Positions 16,537 to 24,956 of a DNA stretch of 47,178 nucleotides are shown in pieces (positions within the stretch are counted from its first letter, which is position 1; each line of letters starts with the position of its first letter). This DNA is from Caballeronia glathei (GTDB taxonomy: Bacteria > Pseudomonadota > Gammaproteobacteria > Burkholderiales > Burkholderiaceae). Both the position numbers and the translations under genes were made by a program. A model generated the notes under the pieces. It was not told where the DNA came from. It saw only the letters and a program-made list of their open reading frames with translations, and made no database searches. The DNA lies in contig NZ_JFHC01000065.1 of assembly GCF_000698595.1 (NCBI RefSeq), positions 1 to 47,178 of the forward strand, read 5' to 3'.

Positions 16537-17154
16537 ATGCAACACGAACTCCTGTCCCGCTTGAAGAAGGAAACCGCCGCGTGCCACACGCGCCTCGAGC
16601 GTGCACTCGACCTGATGCGCGACGACTGGCAGCGTGACGAATACGTCGCGCTGCTCGAATGCTTCCTTGGCTATGTCGCGCCGTGGGAGCAGGCGGTGAG
16701 CGCGCACATGCCCGCGCATCTGCGCGGCTTCTTCGAGCCGCGCCGCAAGGCCGCGCTCATCGCGGCGGATCTGGAAATGCTGACGGGCCGCACGCCCCGT
16801 GCCGCCGTGCGCATGGCGGATGCCGCGACCGACCTGCCCGCGCTCGACAGCCTCGGCCGTCTTTTCGGCTCGATGTACGTGATGGAAGGCTCGACGCTCG
16901 GCGGGCGGTTCATCTCGCCGCACGTCGCGCATTGCCTCGGCTTCGGGCACGGCCGCGGTCATGCGTACTTCGAAGGCTACGGCGAGCGCACCGGCAGCAT
17001 GTGGAATGCGTTTCGGGAGACGGCAGCGGCGACGGTGCCCGCCGCCGAATACGACGACGCTGCCGCTGCCGCCATCGCGACATTCGAAGGACTCCACGCG
17101 TGGATCGAAACGGGGCTCGCCGAGGCGCGCGCGATGTCGGGAGCCGCCGCATGA
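16537..17154 (+). CDS. bphO: Biliverdin-producing heme oxygenase (BphO type)
   Basis: This enzyme opens heme to biliverdin, the chromophore of the adjacent bacteriophytochrome, releasing CO and iron. The 205-residue product is all-alpha and starts LLSRLKKETAACHTRLERALDLM, with H17 the expected proximal heme ligand. The distal-helix segment LFGSMYVMEGSTLGGRFISPHV carries the glycine-rich GSTLGG typical of the family. Its TGA overlaps the phytochrome ATG (ATGA), so translation of cofactor enzyme and photoreceptor is coupled. The upstream ribosome site is weak (acgga). Confidence 0.92.
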   Translation: MQHELLSRLKKETAACHTRLERALDLMRDDWQRDEYVALLECFLGYVAPWEQAVSAHMPAHLRGFFEPRRKAALIAADLEMLTGRTPRAAVRMADAATDLPALDSLGRLFGSMYVMEGSTLGGRFISPHVAHCLGFGHGRGHAYFEGYGERTGSMWNAFRETAAATVPAAEYDDAAAAAIATFEGLHAWIETGLAEARAMSGAAA

Positions 17155-19559
17155 GTACAGGATCGACAGCGCCGCCGAAGCCGCCGGGCCCACGGAGCGT
17201 GCATCGCGATCCGCCCGATGTGGACGCGCGCCGCCGCACGCTCGAATCCGGCGTGGCGAGCAAGGACTGCGACGCGGAGCCGATCCACATCCCCGGCGGC
17301 ATCCAGCCGCACGGCTATCTGCTCGCGGTGTCCGAGGAGCTGCGCATCCTGCAGGCGAGCGACAACCTCGCGGCGCTGACCGGCAGGCCGGTCGAGACGC
17401 TGCTCGGTGAGCCGGTCGGCGTGCTGCTCGGCCAGGCCGCGGCCGCGCGGCTCGCGCACGCCGCCGCCACCGCGGTGCTCGATCAGGCGCCGCTCTACGT
17501 GGGCGTCGTCGACAATCCGCCCGGCGCTGCGCAACGCGCCGCCGGCGGCGACGCGCAGTTCGACGTCACGATGCACCGGCACGACGGCAACCTGATCGTC
17601 GAACTGGAGGTCGCGCGCCGTGAAGGCAGCGATGTGTTCGCGTCGATGTATCCGCTTGCCCGTACCTTCGCGCGCAGCCTGCAGGACGCCGCGACGGTCG
17701 CGGACCTGGCCGTGCTCGCGGTGTGCGAGGTGCGCACGATCACGGGCTTTGGCCGCGTGATGCTGTATCGCTTCGACGAGGAAGGCCGCAGCCACGTGCT
17801 CGCCGAGGACCGCGACGAAAGCTACGCGTCGTTCCTCGGCCAGTACTTCCCGGCCTCGGACATTCCGCGCCAGGCGCGCGCGCTCTATCTGCGCAACCGC
17901 CTGCGGCTCGTCGCCAATGTCGATTACCGGCCGGCGCGCCTCGTGCCCGCCGTGAATCCCGCGACCGGCCGCCCGACCGATCTCACCTACGCGATGCTGC
18001 GCAGCTTCTCGCCCGTGCATCTGGAATACATGCGCAACATGGGCACGCATGCGTCGATGTCGGTGTCGATCGTCGTGCGCGGCGAGCTGTGGGGCCTCGT
18101 CTCGTGCCATGACCACGACCCGCGGCTCGTGCCGTTCGAGACGCGCATCGCACTCGAGCATCTGGGGCACATCCTGTCGATGCAGATCGAGGCCAAGGAG
18201 GAGCGCGCCGAGAGCGCGTATCTGCTGGCCCTGCGCCGCACGATGACGCGCCTCGTCCACACGATGGGCGAGCACGACAGCTTCGTCGAGGGCCTGCGCG
18301 CGGCGCCGCAGGACATGGTGTGCTTCGCGTCGTCAGGGGGCGCCGCGGTCGTCGTGGACGACGAGGTTACGCTGATCGGCGCGACACCCGACGAGCAAAC
18401 CGTGCGCGCGCTCACGTACTGGCTTGCGGAGAACACGTCGGGCGTCTACGCCACCGACTCGCTGCCGAAGGTCTGGCCGCACGCCGGGCAGCATATCGAT
18501 ACCGCGTGCGGCGTCCTCGCCGTGCCGGTCTCGCAGATTTTCCGCAACTACGTGCTGTGGTTCCGGCCCGAGCTTGCACGCACGATCGAGTGGGCGGGCG
18601 AGCCGGTCAAGCTGCGCATGGAGGACGGCTCGAACGCGCCGCGCACGGACTTCAGCCCGTGGCTCGAAACCATACGCGATCATTCGGCGAGCTGGCGCGC
18701 GGTCGAAATCGAGATCGCGGGCGAATTCCGCGCGGCCACGGTCAATATCGTGCTGAGGCGCGCCGAGGAGATGGCGCAGCTCGCCACCGAACTCACGCGC
18801 GCGAACAAGGAGCTCGAAGCGTTCTCGTACTCGGTGTCGCACGACCTGCGCGCGCCGCTGCGCCATATCGCGGGCTACGGCGACCTGCTGCGCGAGCAGG
18901 AGGGCGAGCGCATGTCGGAGAGCAGCCGGCGCTTTCTGAACAACATGCTGGAGTCGGCGCGCTTCGCGGGCACGCTGGTGGACGACCTGCTCACCTTCTC
19001 CCAGATGGGCCGCGCCGCGCTCAGGCCCGGCACGGTCGACCTGAACCAGCTGGTCAGCTCGGTCGTGCAGGAGTTCGGGCCGGAGACGGCGGAGCGCCGT
19101 GTGGAGTGGGTGATCGGCGCGCTGCCGACGGTCACCGCCGACGCCGCGTTCCTGCAACTCGCGCTGCGCAACCTGGTGTCGAACGCGGTGAAATACACGC
19201 GAACGCGCGAATCGGCGAAAATCGAAATCTTCGCCTCGACGAATGCCGACGAACATGTCGTCGGCGTGCGCGACAACGGCGTCGGTTTCGACATGCGCTA
19301 CGTGGCGAAGCTCTTCGGCGTGTTCCAGCGGCTGCACCGCGCGGAGGAATTCGACGGCACGGGCATCGGCCTTGCCAACGTGCGGCGCATCGTCGAGCGG
19401 CACGACGGCCGGACCTGGGCCGAGGGCCGCGTCGGGGAGGGCGCCGCGTTCTATTTTTCATTGCCCCTGGTGTTCAGGAGCGAAGCGGGCGCACGCCGCG
19501 CGCCGCCGGCCTCACCGGAATCCGCATCCGCAAAATCGTCAGGATCCGATCATGCTTAA
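17151..19559 (+). CDS. bphP: Bacteriophytochrome histidine kinase
   Basis: This is a red/far-red photoreceptor kinase, 802 residues, with a PAS-GAF-PHY sensory core and a HisKA-HATPase output. C40 (KDCDAEPIHIPGGIQPHG) is the biliverdin-attachment cysteine near the N-terminus, as in true bacteriophytochromes. GAF landmarks are ASDIPRQAR and FSPVHLEYMRNMGTHASMS. The PHY tongue has WAG (EWAGEP), but the usual PRxSF reads PRTDF (497-501). The kinase has phospho-acceptor H564 (SVSHDLRAPLRH), an N box (LRNLVSNAVKYT) and GTGIGLANVRRIVERH. Overlaps: ATGA with the heme oxygenase upstream and 8 bp with the receiver downstream, so the three genes form a tight operon. Confidence 0.94.
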   Translation: MSTGSTAPPKPPGPRSVHRDPPDVDARRRTLESGVASKDCDAEPIHIPGGIQPHGYLLAVSEELRILQASDNLAALTGRPVETLLGEPVGVLLGQAAAARLAHAAATAVLDQAPLYVGVVDNPPGAAQRAAGGDAQFDVTMHRHDGNLIVELEVARREGSDVFASMYPLARTFARSLQDAATVADLAVLAVCEVRTITGFGRVMLYRFDEEGRSHVLAEDRDESYASFLGQYFPASDIPRQARALYLRNRLRLVANVDYRPARLVPAVNPATGRPTDLTYAMLRSFSPVHLEYMRNMGTHASMSVSIVVRGELWGLVSCHDHDPRLVPFETRIALEHLGHILSMQIEAKEERAESAYLLALRRTMTRLVHTMGEHDSFVEGLRAAPQDMVCFASSGGAAVVVDDEVTLIGATPDEQTVRALTYWLAENTSGVYATDSLPKVWPHAGQHIDTACGVLAVPVSQIFRNYVLWFRPELARTIEWAGEPVKLRMEDGSNAPRTDFSPWLETIRDHSASWRAVEIEIAGEFRAATVNIVLRRAEEMAQLATELTRANKELEAFSYSVSHDLRAPLRHIAGYGDLLREQEGERMSESSRRFLNNMLESARFAGTLVDDLLTFSQMGRAALRPGTVDLNQLVSSVVQEFGPETAERRVEWVIGALPTVTADAAFLQLALRNLVSNAVKYTRTRESAKIEIFASTNADEHVVGVRDNGVGFDMRYVAKLFGVFQRLHRAEEFDGTGIGLANVRRIVERHDGRTWAEGRVGEGAAFYFSLPLVFRSEAGARRAPPASPESASAKSSGSDHA

Positions 19560-20016
19560 GCCCATTCTTCTCGTCGAAGACAATCCGAAAGACCTCGAGC
19601 TGACGCTCGTCGCGCTCGACAAGAGCCAGCTCGCGAACGAAGTGATCGTCGCGCGCGACGGCCAGGAAGCGATCGACTACCTGAAGAGCCAGGGCGACTG
19701 GAGCGCGCGGGTGCCGGGCAATCCGGCCGTGATCCTGCTCGACCTGAAGCTGCCGAAGATCGACGGCCTCGAAGTGCTCCAGACCATCCGCGCGGACGCG
19801 GCGCTCAAGAGCGTTCCGGTCGTCATGCTGACGTCGTCGCGCGAGGAGCAGGATCTCGTGCGAAGCTACGAACTCGGCGTGAACGCGTACGTGGTGAAAC
19901 CGGTGGAATTTTCGGAGTTCGTCGAAGCGATCGCCGATCTGGGCGTATTCTGGGCCGTGCTGAACGAGCCGCCGCCCGGCTCGATGCGCTTTCGGCGCGT
20001 GCCGCTCGCCGAATGA
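19552..20016 (+). CDS. Single-domain response regulator (Rcp1/BphR type)
   Basis: This is a stand-alone receiver of 154 residues without an output domain. The acidic pocket (E9, D10), phospho-acceptor D64 (ILLDLKLPK), the switch Thr/Ser (VVMLTSS) and the conserved Lys (VVKPVEF) are all present. The first 8 bp of the gene overlap the end of bphP, so it is very probably the direct phosphotransfer partner of the phytochrome, like Rcp1 with Cph1. The C-terminal FWAVLNEPPP is typical of this receiver family. Its downstream target is not evident; the hybrid kinase 86 bp further on could act in the same relay. Confidence 0.92.
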   Translation: MLKPILLVEDNPKDLELTLVALDKSQLANEVIVARDGQEAIDYLKSQGDWSARVPGNPAVILLDLKLPKIDGLEVLQTIRADAALKSVPVVMLTSSREEQDLVRSYELGVNAYVVKPVEFSEFVEAIADLGVFWAVLNEPPPGSMRFRRVPLAE

Positions 20017-20102
20017 CACGCGTCGCCGCGAATCCGCGTCCGCAGCGCGCCCGCGCGGCCGGTGCGCGAGCGCGCGCCCCTCTTCGCCAGGCCGTCTAGA
20101 AC

Positions 20103-22043
20103 ATGCAGCCCTTGCACCTGCTTCTCGTCGAAGACAACGCGCTCGATGCGGAGCTCACCCTCGCCCAGCTCGAGCGCGCCGACTACGCGGTCGATGCCGC
20201 GATTGTCTACAACGAAGCCGATTTCATCGCCCAGCTCGACGCGAAGCAGTTCGACGTGATCCTCGCCGATTTCGTGATGCCGACGTTTTCCGGCATCGAG
20301 GCGCTCACGATCGCAAGCGAGCGCGCGCCGCACACGCCGTTCATCTTCGTCTCGGGGCTGCTCGGCGAGGAGCACGCGGTGGAAATGCTCAAGCGCGGCG
20401 CCACCGACTACGTGCTCAAGCAGCGCCTGCAGCGGCTGCCCGCCGTCGTGCGCCGCGCGATGCGCGAAAGCGACGAGCGCCAGCAGCGCATCGCGGTCGA
20501 GCGCGTGCTGCGCGAGACGGAGACGCACTTTCGCCTGCTCGTCGACGCGCTGAAGGACTACGCCGTCATCACGCTCGATCGCGACGGGCGCATCCGCACG
20601 TGGAACGCGGCGTCGGAGCGCATTCTCGGCTATCCGGCGCAGGATGTGGTTGACCGCTCCGCGAGCGTCTTCTACAGCCAGGAGGACCGCGACCTCGGCG
20701 TTTTCGAGGGCGAGCTCGACACCGCGCGCCGCGAGGGCAGCGCGAGCGACGACCGCTGGCTCTGGCGCAAGGACGGCCACTCGTTCTTCGCCTCGGGCGT
20801 GACGACCGCGATCCGCTCCGAGCATCACGAGCTGATCGGCTTCTCGAAGATCATCCGCGACGCGACCGAGGCCCACATGGCCGCCGACGCGCTGCGTCTC
20901 GCGAAGGAGCAGGCCGAGACCGCCAATCGCGCGAAGGATCATTTCCTTGCGGTGCTCTCGCATGAGCTGCGCACGCCGCTCACGCCGATCCTCGCCGCGG
21001 TGCGCCTCCTGGAAATGAAGCATCCGCTGCCCGAGGAAGCGCACCCGACGCTCGAGCTGATCCGCCGCAACGTCGAGCTGGAGGCGCGGCTGATCGACGA
21101 TCTGCTCGATCTCACGAGCATCGCGCGCGGCAAGCTGAGCCTGAATTTCACGAGCGTCGCACTCGATACGCTGATGTCGAGCGCGCTCGACATGTCCGAG
21201 TCCGACCTGCGCGCAAAGGGCCTCACGCTCGACACGCGCTTCGAAGCCGGCGCGCCGCTCGTGCTGGGCGACGGCGCGCGCCTGCAGCAGATCGTCTGGA
21301 ATCTCATGAAGAACGCCGTCAAGTTCACGCCGGCGGGCGGGCGCATCGAGGTGCGCACGTGGAATCCGGACGCATCGACGATCGCGGTGTCCGTGACCGA
21401 CAGCGGCATCGGCATCAGCGCCGAGGCGCTGCCGCGCATTTTCTCGGCGTTCGAGCAGGCCGACGATTCGATCACGCGCGCGTTCGGCGGCCTCGGGCTC
21501 GGACTCGCGATCGCGAGCACGCTCGCGCAGAAGCACGGCGGCACGCTCACCGCGCAGAGCGAAGGGCGCGACCGCGGGGCGCGCTTCACGCTCACGCTGC
21601 CGCTCGCGAAGGCCGAGCCGCAGCGCGAGGCGTCGCCGCGCGCGGCCGCCGCGCCGGAAGACGCCGTGCGCACGCTCAGGGTGCTGCTCGTGGAGGACAA
21701 CGAGTACACGTCGTCGGCGATGGCGCAGGTGCTCGAAGTGCTGGGGCACGAGGTCGCGGTCGCATCGACGGTCGAGGCGGCGCTGTCGCTCGCGAAGGGC
21801 GGCGCCTTCGATCTCTTGGTGAGCGACATCGGCCTGCCGGACGGCAGCGGCCTCGACGTCGCGCGCGCGTGGCAGGCATTGCAGCCGGGCAAGCCGTCGG
21901 TCGCGATCACCGGTTACGGCATGGACGAGGACATCCGCCGCTGCCGCGACGCCGGATTCCTCGATCATCTGACCAAGCCGGTCAATTTCGCGCGGCTTGA
22001 GGCGCTGATCCATTCGCTCGCGGAAAAGCCCGCCGAAGGCTGA
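20103..22043 (+). CDS. Hybrid sensor histidine kinase (REC-PAS-HisKA-HATPase-REC)
   Basis: This is a 646-residue cytoplasmic hybrid kinase without membrane segments. In order: N-terminal receiver (1-125, phospho-acceptor D56 in LADFVMPTFSG), coiled-coil linker (ESDERQQRIAVERVLRE), PAS (about 140-260, TWNAASERILGYPAQDVV), HisKA with H287 (FLAVLSHELRTPLTP), HATPase (MKNAVKFTPAG, GLGLGLAIASTLAQKHGG), and C-terminal receiver (about 525-640, D575 in LVSDIGLPDGSG). It lies 86 bp after the phytochrome's receiver on the same strand. The N-terminal receiver suggests that it accepts phosphate or a signal from the phytochrome relay; this is inference from position and architecture. Confidence 0.92.
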   Translation: MQPLHLLLVEDNALDAELTLAQLERADYAVDAAIVYNEADFIAQLDAKQFDVILADFVMPTFSGIEALTIASERAPHTPFIFVSGLLGEEHAVEMLKRGATDYVLKQRLQRLPAVVRRAMRESDERQQRIAVERVLRETETHFRLLVDALKDYAVITLDRDGRIRTWNAASERILGYPAQDVVDRSASVFYSQEDRDLGVFEGELDTARREGSASDDRWLWRKDGHSFFASGVTTAIRSEHHELIGFSKIIRDATEAHMAADALRLAKEQAETANRAKDHFLAVLSHELRTPLTPILAAVRLLEMKHPLPEEAHPTLELIRRNVELEARLIDDLLDLTSIARGKLSLNFTSVALDTLMSSALDMSESDLRAKGLTLDTRFEAGAPLVLGDGARLQQIVWNLMKNAVKFTPAGGRIEVRTWNPDASTIAVSVTDSGIGISAEALPRIFSAFEQADDSITRAFGGLGLGLAIASTLAQKHGGTLTAQSEGRDRGARFTLTLPLAKAEPQREASPRAAAAPEDAVRTLRVLLVEDNEYTSSAMAQVLEVLGHEVAVASTVEAALSLAKGGAFDLLVSDIGLPDGSGLDVARAWQALQPGKPSVAITGYGMDEDIRRCRDAGFLDHLTKPVNFARLEALIHSLAEKPAEG

Positions 22044-22102
22044 GCGCGGGGCCTCGCCGGTGTGGGCCTGCGCGGCCCTTTTGCGCCGGATTGAAAAAAT
22101 TC

Positions 22103-22115
22103 TGGAAATTTTCCA
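22103..22115. promoter_or_regulatory. 13-bp palindrome upstream of the VOC genes
   Basis: TGGAAA and TTTCCA flank a single T, giving a perfect 13-bp palindrome in an AT-rich patch just upstream of the ECF-like promoter. It could be an operator or part of an upstream element. Confidence 0.4.
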
Positions 22116-22122
22116 TGTGCCG

Positions 22123-22149
22123 TGTCGATTCGCCGTCAACTTGCTCGTC
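22123..22149 (+). promoter_or_regulatory. ECF42-like promoter upstream of the VOC pair
   Basis: TGTCGA (22,123-22,128), a 17-base spacer and CGTC (22,146-22,149) match the -35/-10 pattern reported for ECF42-group sigma factors. Those sigma factors typically drive genes for DGPF/YciI-like and VOC-like proteins. The site is 75 bp before the first VOC ATG. No ECF sigma gene lies in the window. Confidence 0.5.
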
Positions 22150-22223
22150 GTAGGGGTGGAGCGCGCCGATTCAGGCGACGCCCGCGCCATTCGTCAGGCT
22201 GTTACTTCAAAGGAGAGTCCACG

Positions 22224-22697
22224 ATGTCCACGCCGTCCGTCAAACCGATTCCCGAAGGTATGCACTCGCTCACGCCGCATCTCGTCTGCGCCAATGCGGG
22301 CGAAGCGATCGATTTCTATGTGAAGGCGTTCGACGCCGTCGAAATGCACCGGCTGCCCGGCCCGAACGGCAAGCTGATGCACGGCATGGTGCGGATCGGC
22401 GATTCGGCGCTGATGCTCGTCGACGAAATGCCCGAGTGGGGCACGCTCGGGCCGAAGGCGCTGAAAGGCTCGCCCGTGACGATCCACCTGTACGTGAAGG
22501 ACGCCGACGCGACCGTCGCGCAGGCGGTCGCCGCCGGGGCGAAGGTCACGATGCCCGTGACCGACATGTTCTGGGGCGACCGCTACGGCCAGGTCGAGGA
22601 TCCGTTCGGACACCGCTGGTCGGTCGCGACCCATACGCGCGATGTGAGCGAGGCCGAGATGCAGGAAGCGATGAAGAAGGGCTGCCCGGGCAACTGA
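22224..22697 (+). CDS. VOC-family protein (glyoxalase/PhnB-like)
   Basis: This 157-residue protein is of the vicinal-oxygen-chelate fold. It shows the PhnB-like pattern: HLVCANAGEAIDFYVKAFDAVE at the start, MLVDEMPEWG in the middle, and GDRYGQVEDPFGHRWSVATH near the end. Two beta-alpha-beta-beta-beta modules are implied. The reaction cannot be read from the sequence; the catalytic metal triad of true glyoxalase I is not obvious. The ATG at 22,224 follows aaaggagag, a strong ribosome site. It is followed after 14 bp by a second VOC gene, so the two form an operon, probably under the ECF-like promoter upstream. Confidence 0.88.
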   Translation: MSTPSVKPIPEGMHSLTPHLVCANAGEAIDFYVKAFDAVEMHRLPGPNGKLMHGMVRIGDSALMLVDEMPEWGTLGPKALKGSPVTIHLYVKDADATVAQAVAAGAKVTMPVTDMFWGDRYGQVEDPFGHRWSVATHTRDVSEAEMQEAMKKGCPGN

Positions 22698-22711
22698 CCG
22701 AAGGAGCATCC

Positions 22712-23185
22712 ATGCAAAACATCGCCTCGTGCCTGTGGTTCGACGGCCGCGCCGAGGAGGCCGCCCGGTTCTACACCGGCATTTTCAGGAATTCGCGCAT
22801 CGGCGACGTGATGTACTACGGCGAGGCCGGCCCCGGCCCGGCGGGCAGCGTGCTGTGCGTCATGTTCGAGCTCGACGGCGCGGAATTCATTGCGCTCAAC
22901 GGTGGCCCGGAGTTCCAGTTTTCGCCGGCCGTCTCGTTTTTCGTGAAATGCGAGACGCAGGCGGAAGTGGACGACTACTGGGCCCGGTTGCTCGATGGCG
23001 GCACCCCGCAGCAATGCGGCTGGATCACGGACCGCTTCGGCGTGACGTGGCAGATCGTGCCGACCGCGCTCGGCAGGATGCTGCAGGACAAGGATGCGGC
23101 GAGGAGCCGTCGGGTGATGGAGGCGATGCTCAAGATGGTCAAGCTGGATCTCGGAGAGCTGGAGCGGGCTTATAACGGCAAGTAA
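22712..23185 (+). CDS. VOC-family protein (PhnB / 3-demethylubiquinone methyltransferase-like domain)
   Basis: This 157-residue VOC-fold protein is of the subgroup often mislabelled as 3-demethylubiquinone-9 3-methyltransferase. The sequence starts ASCLWFDGRAEEAARFYTGIFRNSRI and has the typical EFIALNGGPEFQFSPAVSFFVKC and CGWITDRFGVTWQIVPTAL. No methyltransferase SAM motif is present, so a ubiquinone role should not be assumed. A strong ribosome site (aaggagc) precedes the ATG. It is second in an operon with the VOC gene at 22,224. Confidence 0.88.
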   Translation: MQNIASCLWFDGRAEEAARFYTGIFRNSRIGDVMYYGEAGPGPAGSVLCVMFELDGAEFIALNGGPEFQFSPAVSFFVKCETQAEVDDYWARLLDGGTPQQCGWITDRFGVTWQIVPTALGRMLQDKDAARSRRVMEAMLKMVKLDLGELERAYNGK

Positions 23186-23261
23186 GAGGGCAAAAGGGGT
23201 AGGGGGTCGGCTCACGGGAGGCCCGAGGCGCCGGGCCGTCCGGTGATGGGGACGCGGCGGA

Positions 23262-24068
23262 TCATTTGCCGTCCGTCCGCTCCACCAGCTTCCCCGCCAT
23301 GAACCGGTGCTCCGGCGAAAAGAGCCGCCGGTACGTGAGGAGCACCGCGCCGACCGTCCCGAGCGCCGACGCCGCCGCGATCAGAAACATGATCACGATC
23401 TGGTAGCGCACCGCCTGCAACGGCGACTGCCCGGCGAGCACCTGTCCCGTCATCATCCCCGGCAGGCTGACGAGGCCTACCACCGCCATCTGGTTGAGTG
23501 TCGGGATCATGCCCGCGCGCACGGCCTGGCGCGCCGGGCCCTGAGCCGCCTCCCAGCGCGTCGCGCCGAGCGCGAGCGACATCTCCACTGCGCCGCGCCC
23601 GGCGGTCAGTTCCTCCGTCATGCGCTCGATGCCGAGCGACACGCCCGTGAGCGTATTGCCGAGGATCATCCCGAGAATCGGAATCGCGTATTGCGGCTCG
23701 TACCACGGGTCGATGCGGATCACGACGAACAGCCCGAACGCGCCGACCAGCCAGCCGCTCGCCCAGATCGACGCGATGCTGTCCGCGCGCTGCCCCGCGT
23801 AGGTGCGCCGCCCGCGGTTCGACGCCGCGAGCCCGGCGATCAGCGTCATCAGCGCCATCAGCGGCAGCACGACGTACCAGCGGTCGAATTCGAACACCCA
23901 GCCGAGCACGTAGCCGATCAGCAGCAACTGCGCGATCGTGCGCACCGCCGCCCACGCGAGCTTGCGCTCGAGTCCCAGCTTGAGCGCGACCGAAAGCGCG
24001 CCGTTGACGACGATCAGCGCCGCCGCAAGGCCGATGTCGACAAGACTCAGGTTCTGGTAGCCGCTCAT
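23262..24068 (-). CDS. fetB: FetB-like ABC transporter permease
   Basis: This 268-residue inner-membrane permease belongs to the FetB/YbbM family, reported to export iron and to protect against peroxide stress in E. coli. Several hydrophobic helices are visible (DIGLAAALIVVNGALSVAL; TIAQLLLIGYVLGWVF; LVGAFGLFVVI; IPILGMILGNTLTGVSLG; IVIMFLIAAASALGTVGAVLLTY). The family segment ALGATRWEAAQGPARQAVRAGMIPTLNQMAVVGLVSLPGMMTGQ is intact; it is the coupling region. The ATG overlaps the end of the ATPase gene (ATGA), so the two subunits are translationally coupled. The metal specificity is inferred from family only. Confidence 0.88.
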   Translation of the reverse strand: MSGYQNLSLVDIGLAAALIVVNGALSVALKLGLERKLAWAAVRTIAQLLLIGYVLGWVFEFDRWYVVLPLMALMTLIAGLAASNRGRRTYAGQRADSIASIWASGWLVGAFGLFVVIRIDPWYEPQYAIPILGMILGNTLTGVSLGIERMTEELTAGRGAVEMSLALGATRWEAAQGPARQAVRAGMIPTLNQMAVVGLVSLPGMMTGQVLAGQSPLQAVRYQIVIMFLIAAASALGTVGAVLLTYRRLFSPEHRFMAGKLVERTDGK

Positions 24069-24817
24069 TGCGTGCCTCCCTCCGCGGGTTCGGCGAGCGT
24101 GCCGGCGGTCATCGTGAGCTGGCGCGCGCCGACGCGGCCCGCCTGCTGCGGATCGTGCGACACCCAGATGCTCGCGCGCGAGGCGTCCTGCGCGAACCAC
24201 GCGGCGACGAGCGCCTCGATTTCCCGCGCCGATGCCGGATCGAGCGACGCGGTCGGCTCGTCGAGCAGGAGCACGTCGGGTGCGAGCTGGAGCACGCGGA
24301 TGAGCGCGGCGATCTGCGCCTCGCCGCCCGAGAGATCGCCTGCGCGCTTCGACAGGAAGTCGCCGCCGCGGCCGGCCGCCGCCGCGAGGCGCGCGGCCGC
24401 GTCGCGGTCGAATCGCGCGTCGCGGTAGACCTTCAGTTCGAACGGATAGCGCAGGTTGTCCTCGACGGAGCCGTCGAGCATCGCCGGACGCTGCGCGATA
24501 TACGCGACGCGCCGCCGGTAATCCGGAATCCTCGCGCGACGGACCGGTTCGCCGCGCCAGAGAATGCGTCCGCCGTCGATCGGATCGAGCAGCGCGAGCG
24601 CGCGCAGGAAAACGCTCTTGCCGGAGCCGGACGGGCCGGTGATCACCGCGCGATCGCCTTCGTGCAGCGTAAAGTCGGTGGGGGCGAGCAGCGTGAGCCC
24701 GCGCGCGGGGTCGCGCCGCGTCGCGCCGGACGCCGCGACGAGCGCGCGATCGCGCTGCGGCGGGTGAACCGGGCTCGGAGCGCTCCTGGCGGGGCGCGCG
24801 TCGGGCATCGATGCCAT
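24065..24817 (-). CDS. fetA: FetA-like ABC transporter ATP-binding protein
   Basis: This is the ATPase partner of the FetB-like permease. The nucleotide-binding domain has Walker A GPSGSGKS, the Q-loop (YIAQRPAMLDGSVEDNLRYPF), signature LSGGE, Walker B VLLLDEP, the D-loop and a switch His in WVSHD. The start is uncertain: ATG at 24,817 gives 250 residues, ATG at 24,808 gives 247, and a TTG at 24,874 would add more; none has a strong Shine-Dalgarno. The first ~45 residues before LTLLAPTDFTLHEGD are Ala/Arg/Pro-rich and not part of the ABC fold. Confidence 0.87.
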   Translation of the reverse strand: MASMPDARPARSAPSPVHPPQRDRALVAASGATRRDPARGLTLLAPTDFTLHEGDRAVITGPSGSGKSVFLRALALLDPIDGGRILWRGEPVRRARIPDYRRRVAYIAQRPAMLDGSVEDNLRYPFELKVYRDARFDRDAAARLAAAAGRGGDFLSKRAGDLSGGEAQIAALIRVLQLAPDVLLLDEPTASLDPASAREIEALVAAWFAQDASRASIWVSHDPQQAGRVGARQLTMTAGTLAEPAEGGTQ

Positions 24818-24956
24818 TGTGGGAATCTGAAATCTTGTGTTGGGTGGGGAGCGGCCTTCGGATGTTACCGGCAATCGGCCGGCGAGGGCGCCGAGGCGCC
24901 CGCGGGCACGCTACGTGCTGCCCCGAACGCAACGACACATGACGATGGAGCCGCCA

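Noticed and set aside
22712..23185. Annotation as 3-demethylubiquinone methyltransferase
   Set aside because: No SAM-binding motif is visible; the protein is a VOC fold and the name is a legacy label.
23186..23261. GC-rich inverted repeat GGCCCG/CGGGCC as a terminator between the VOC gene and fetB
   Set aside because: Short stem with no T-tract on either side; could be chance in GC-rich DNA.
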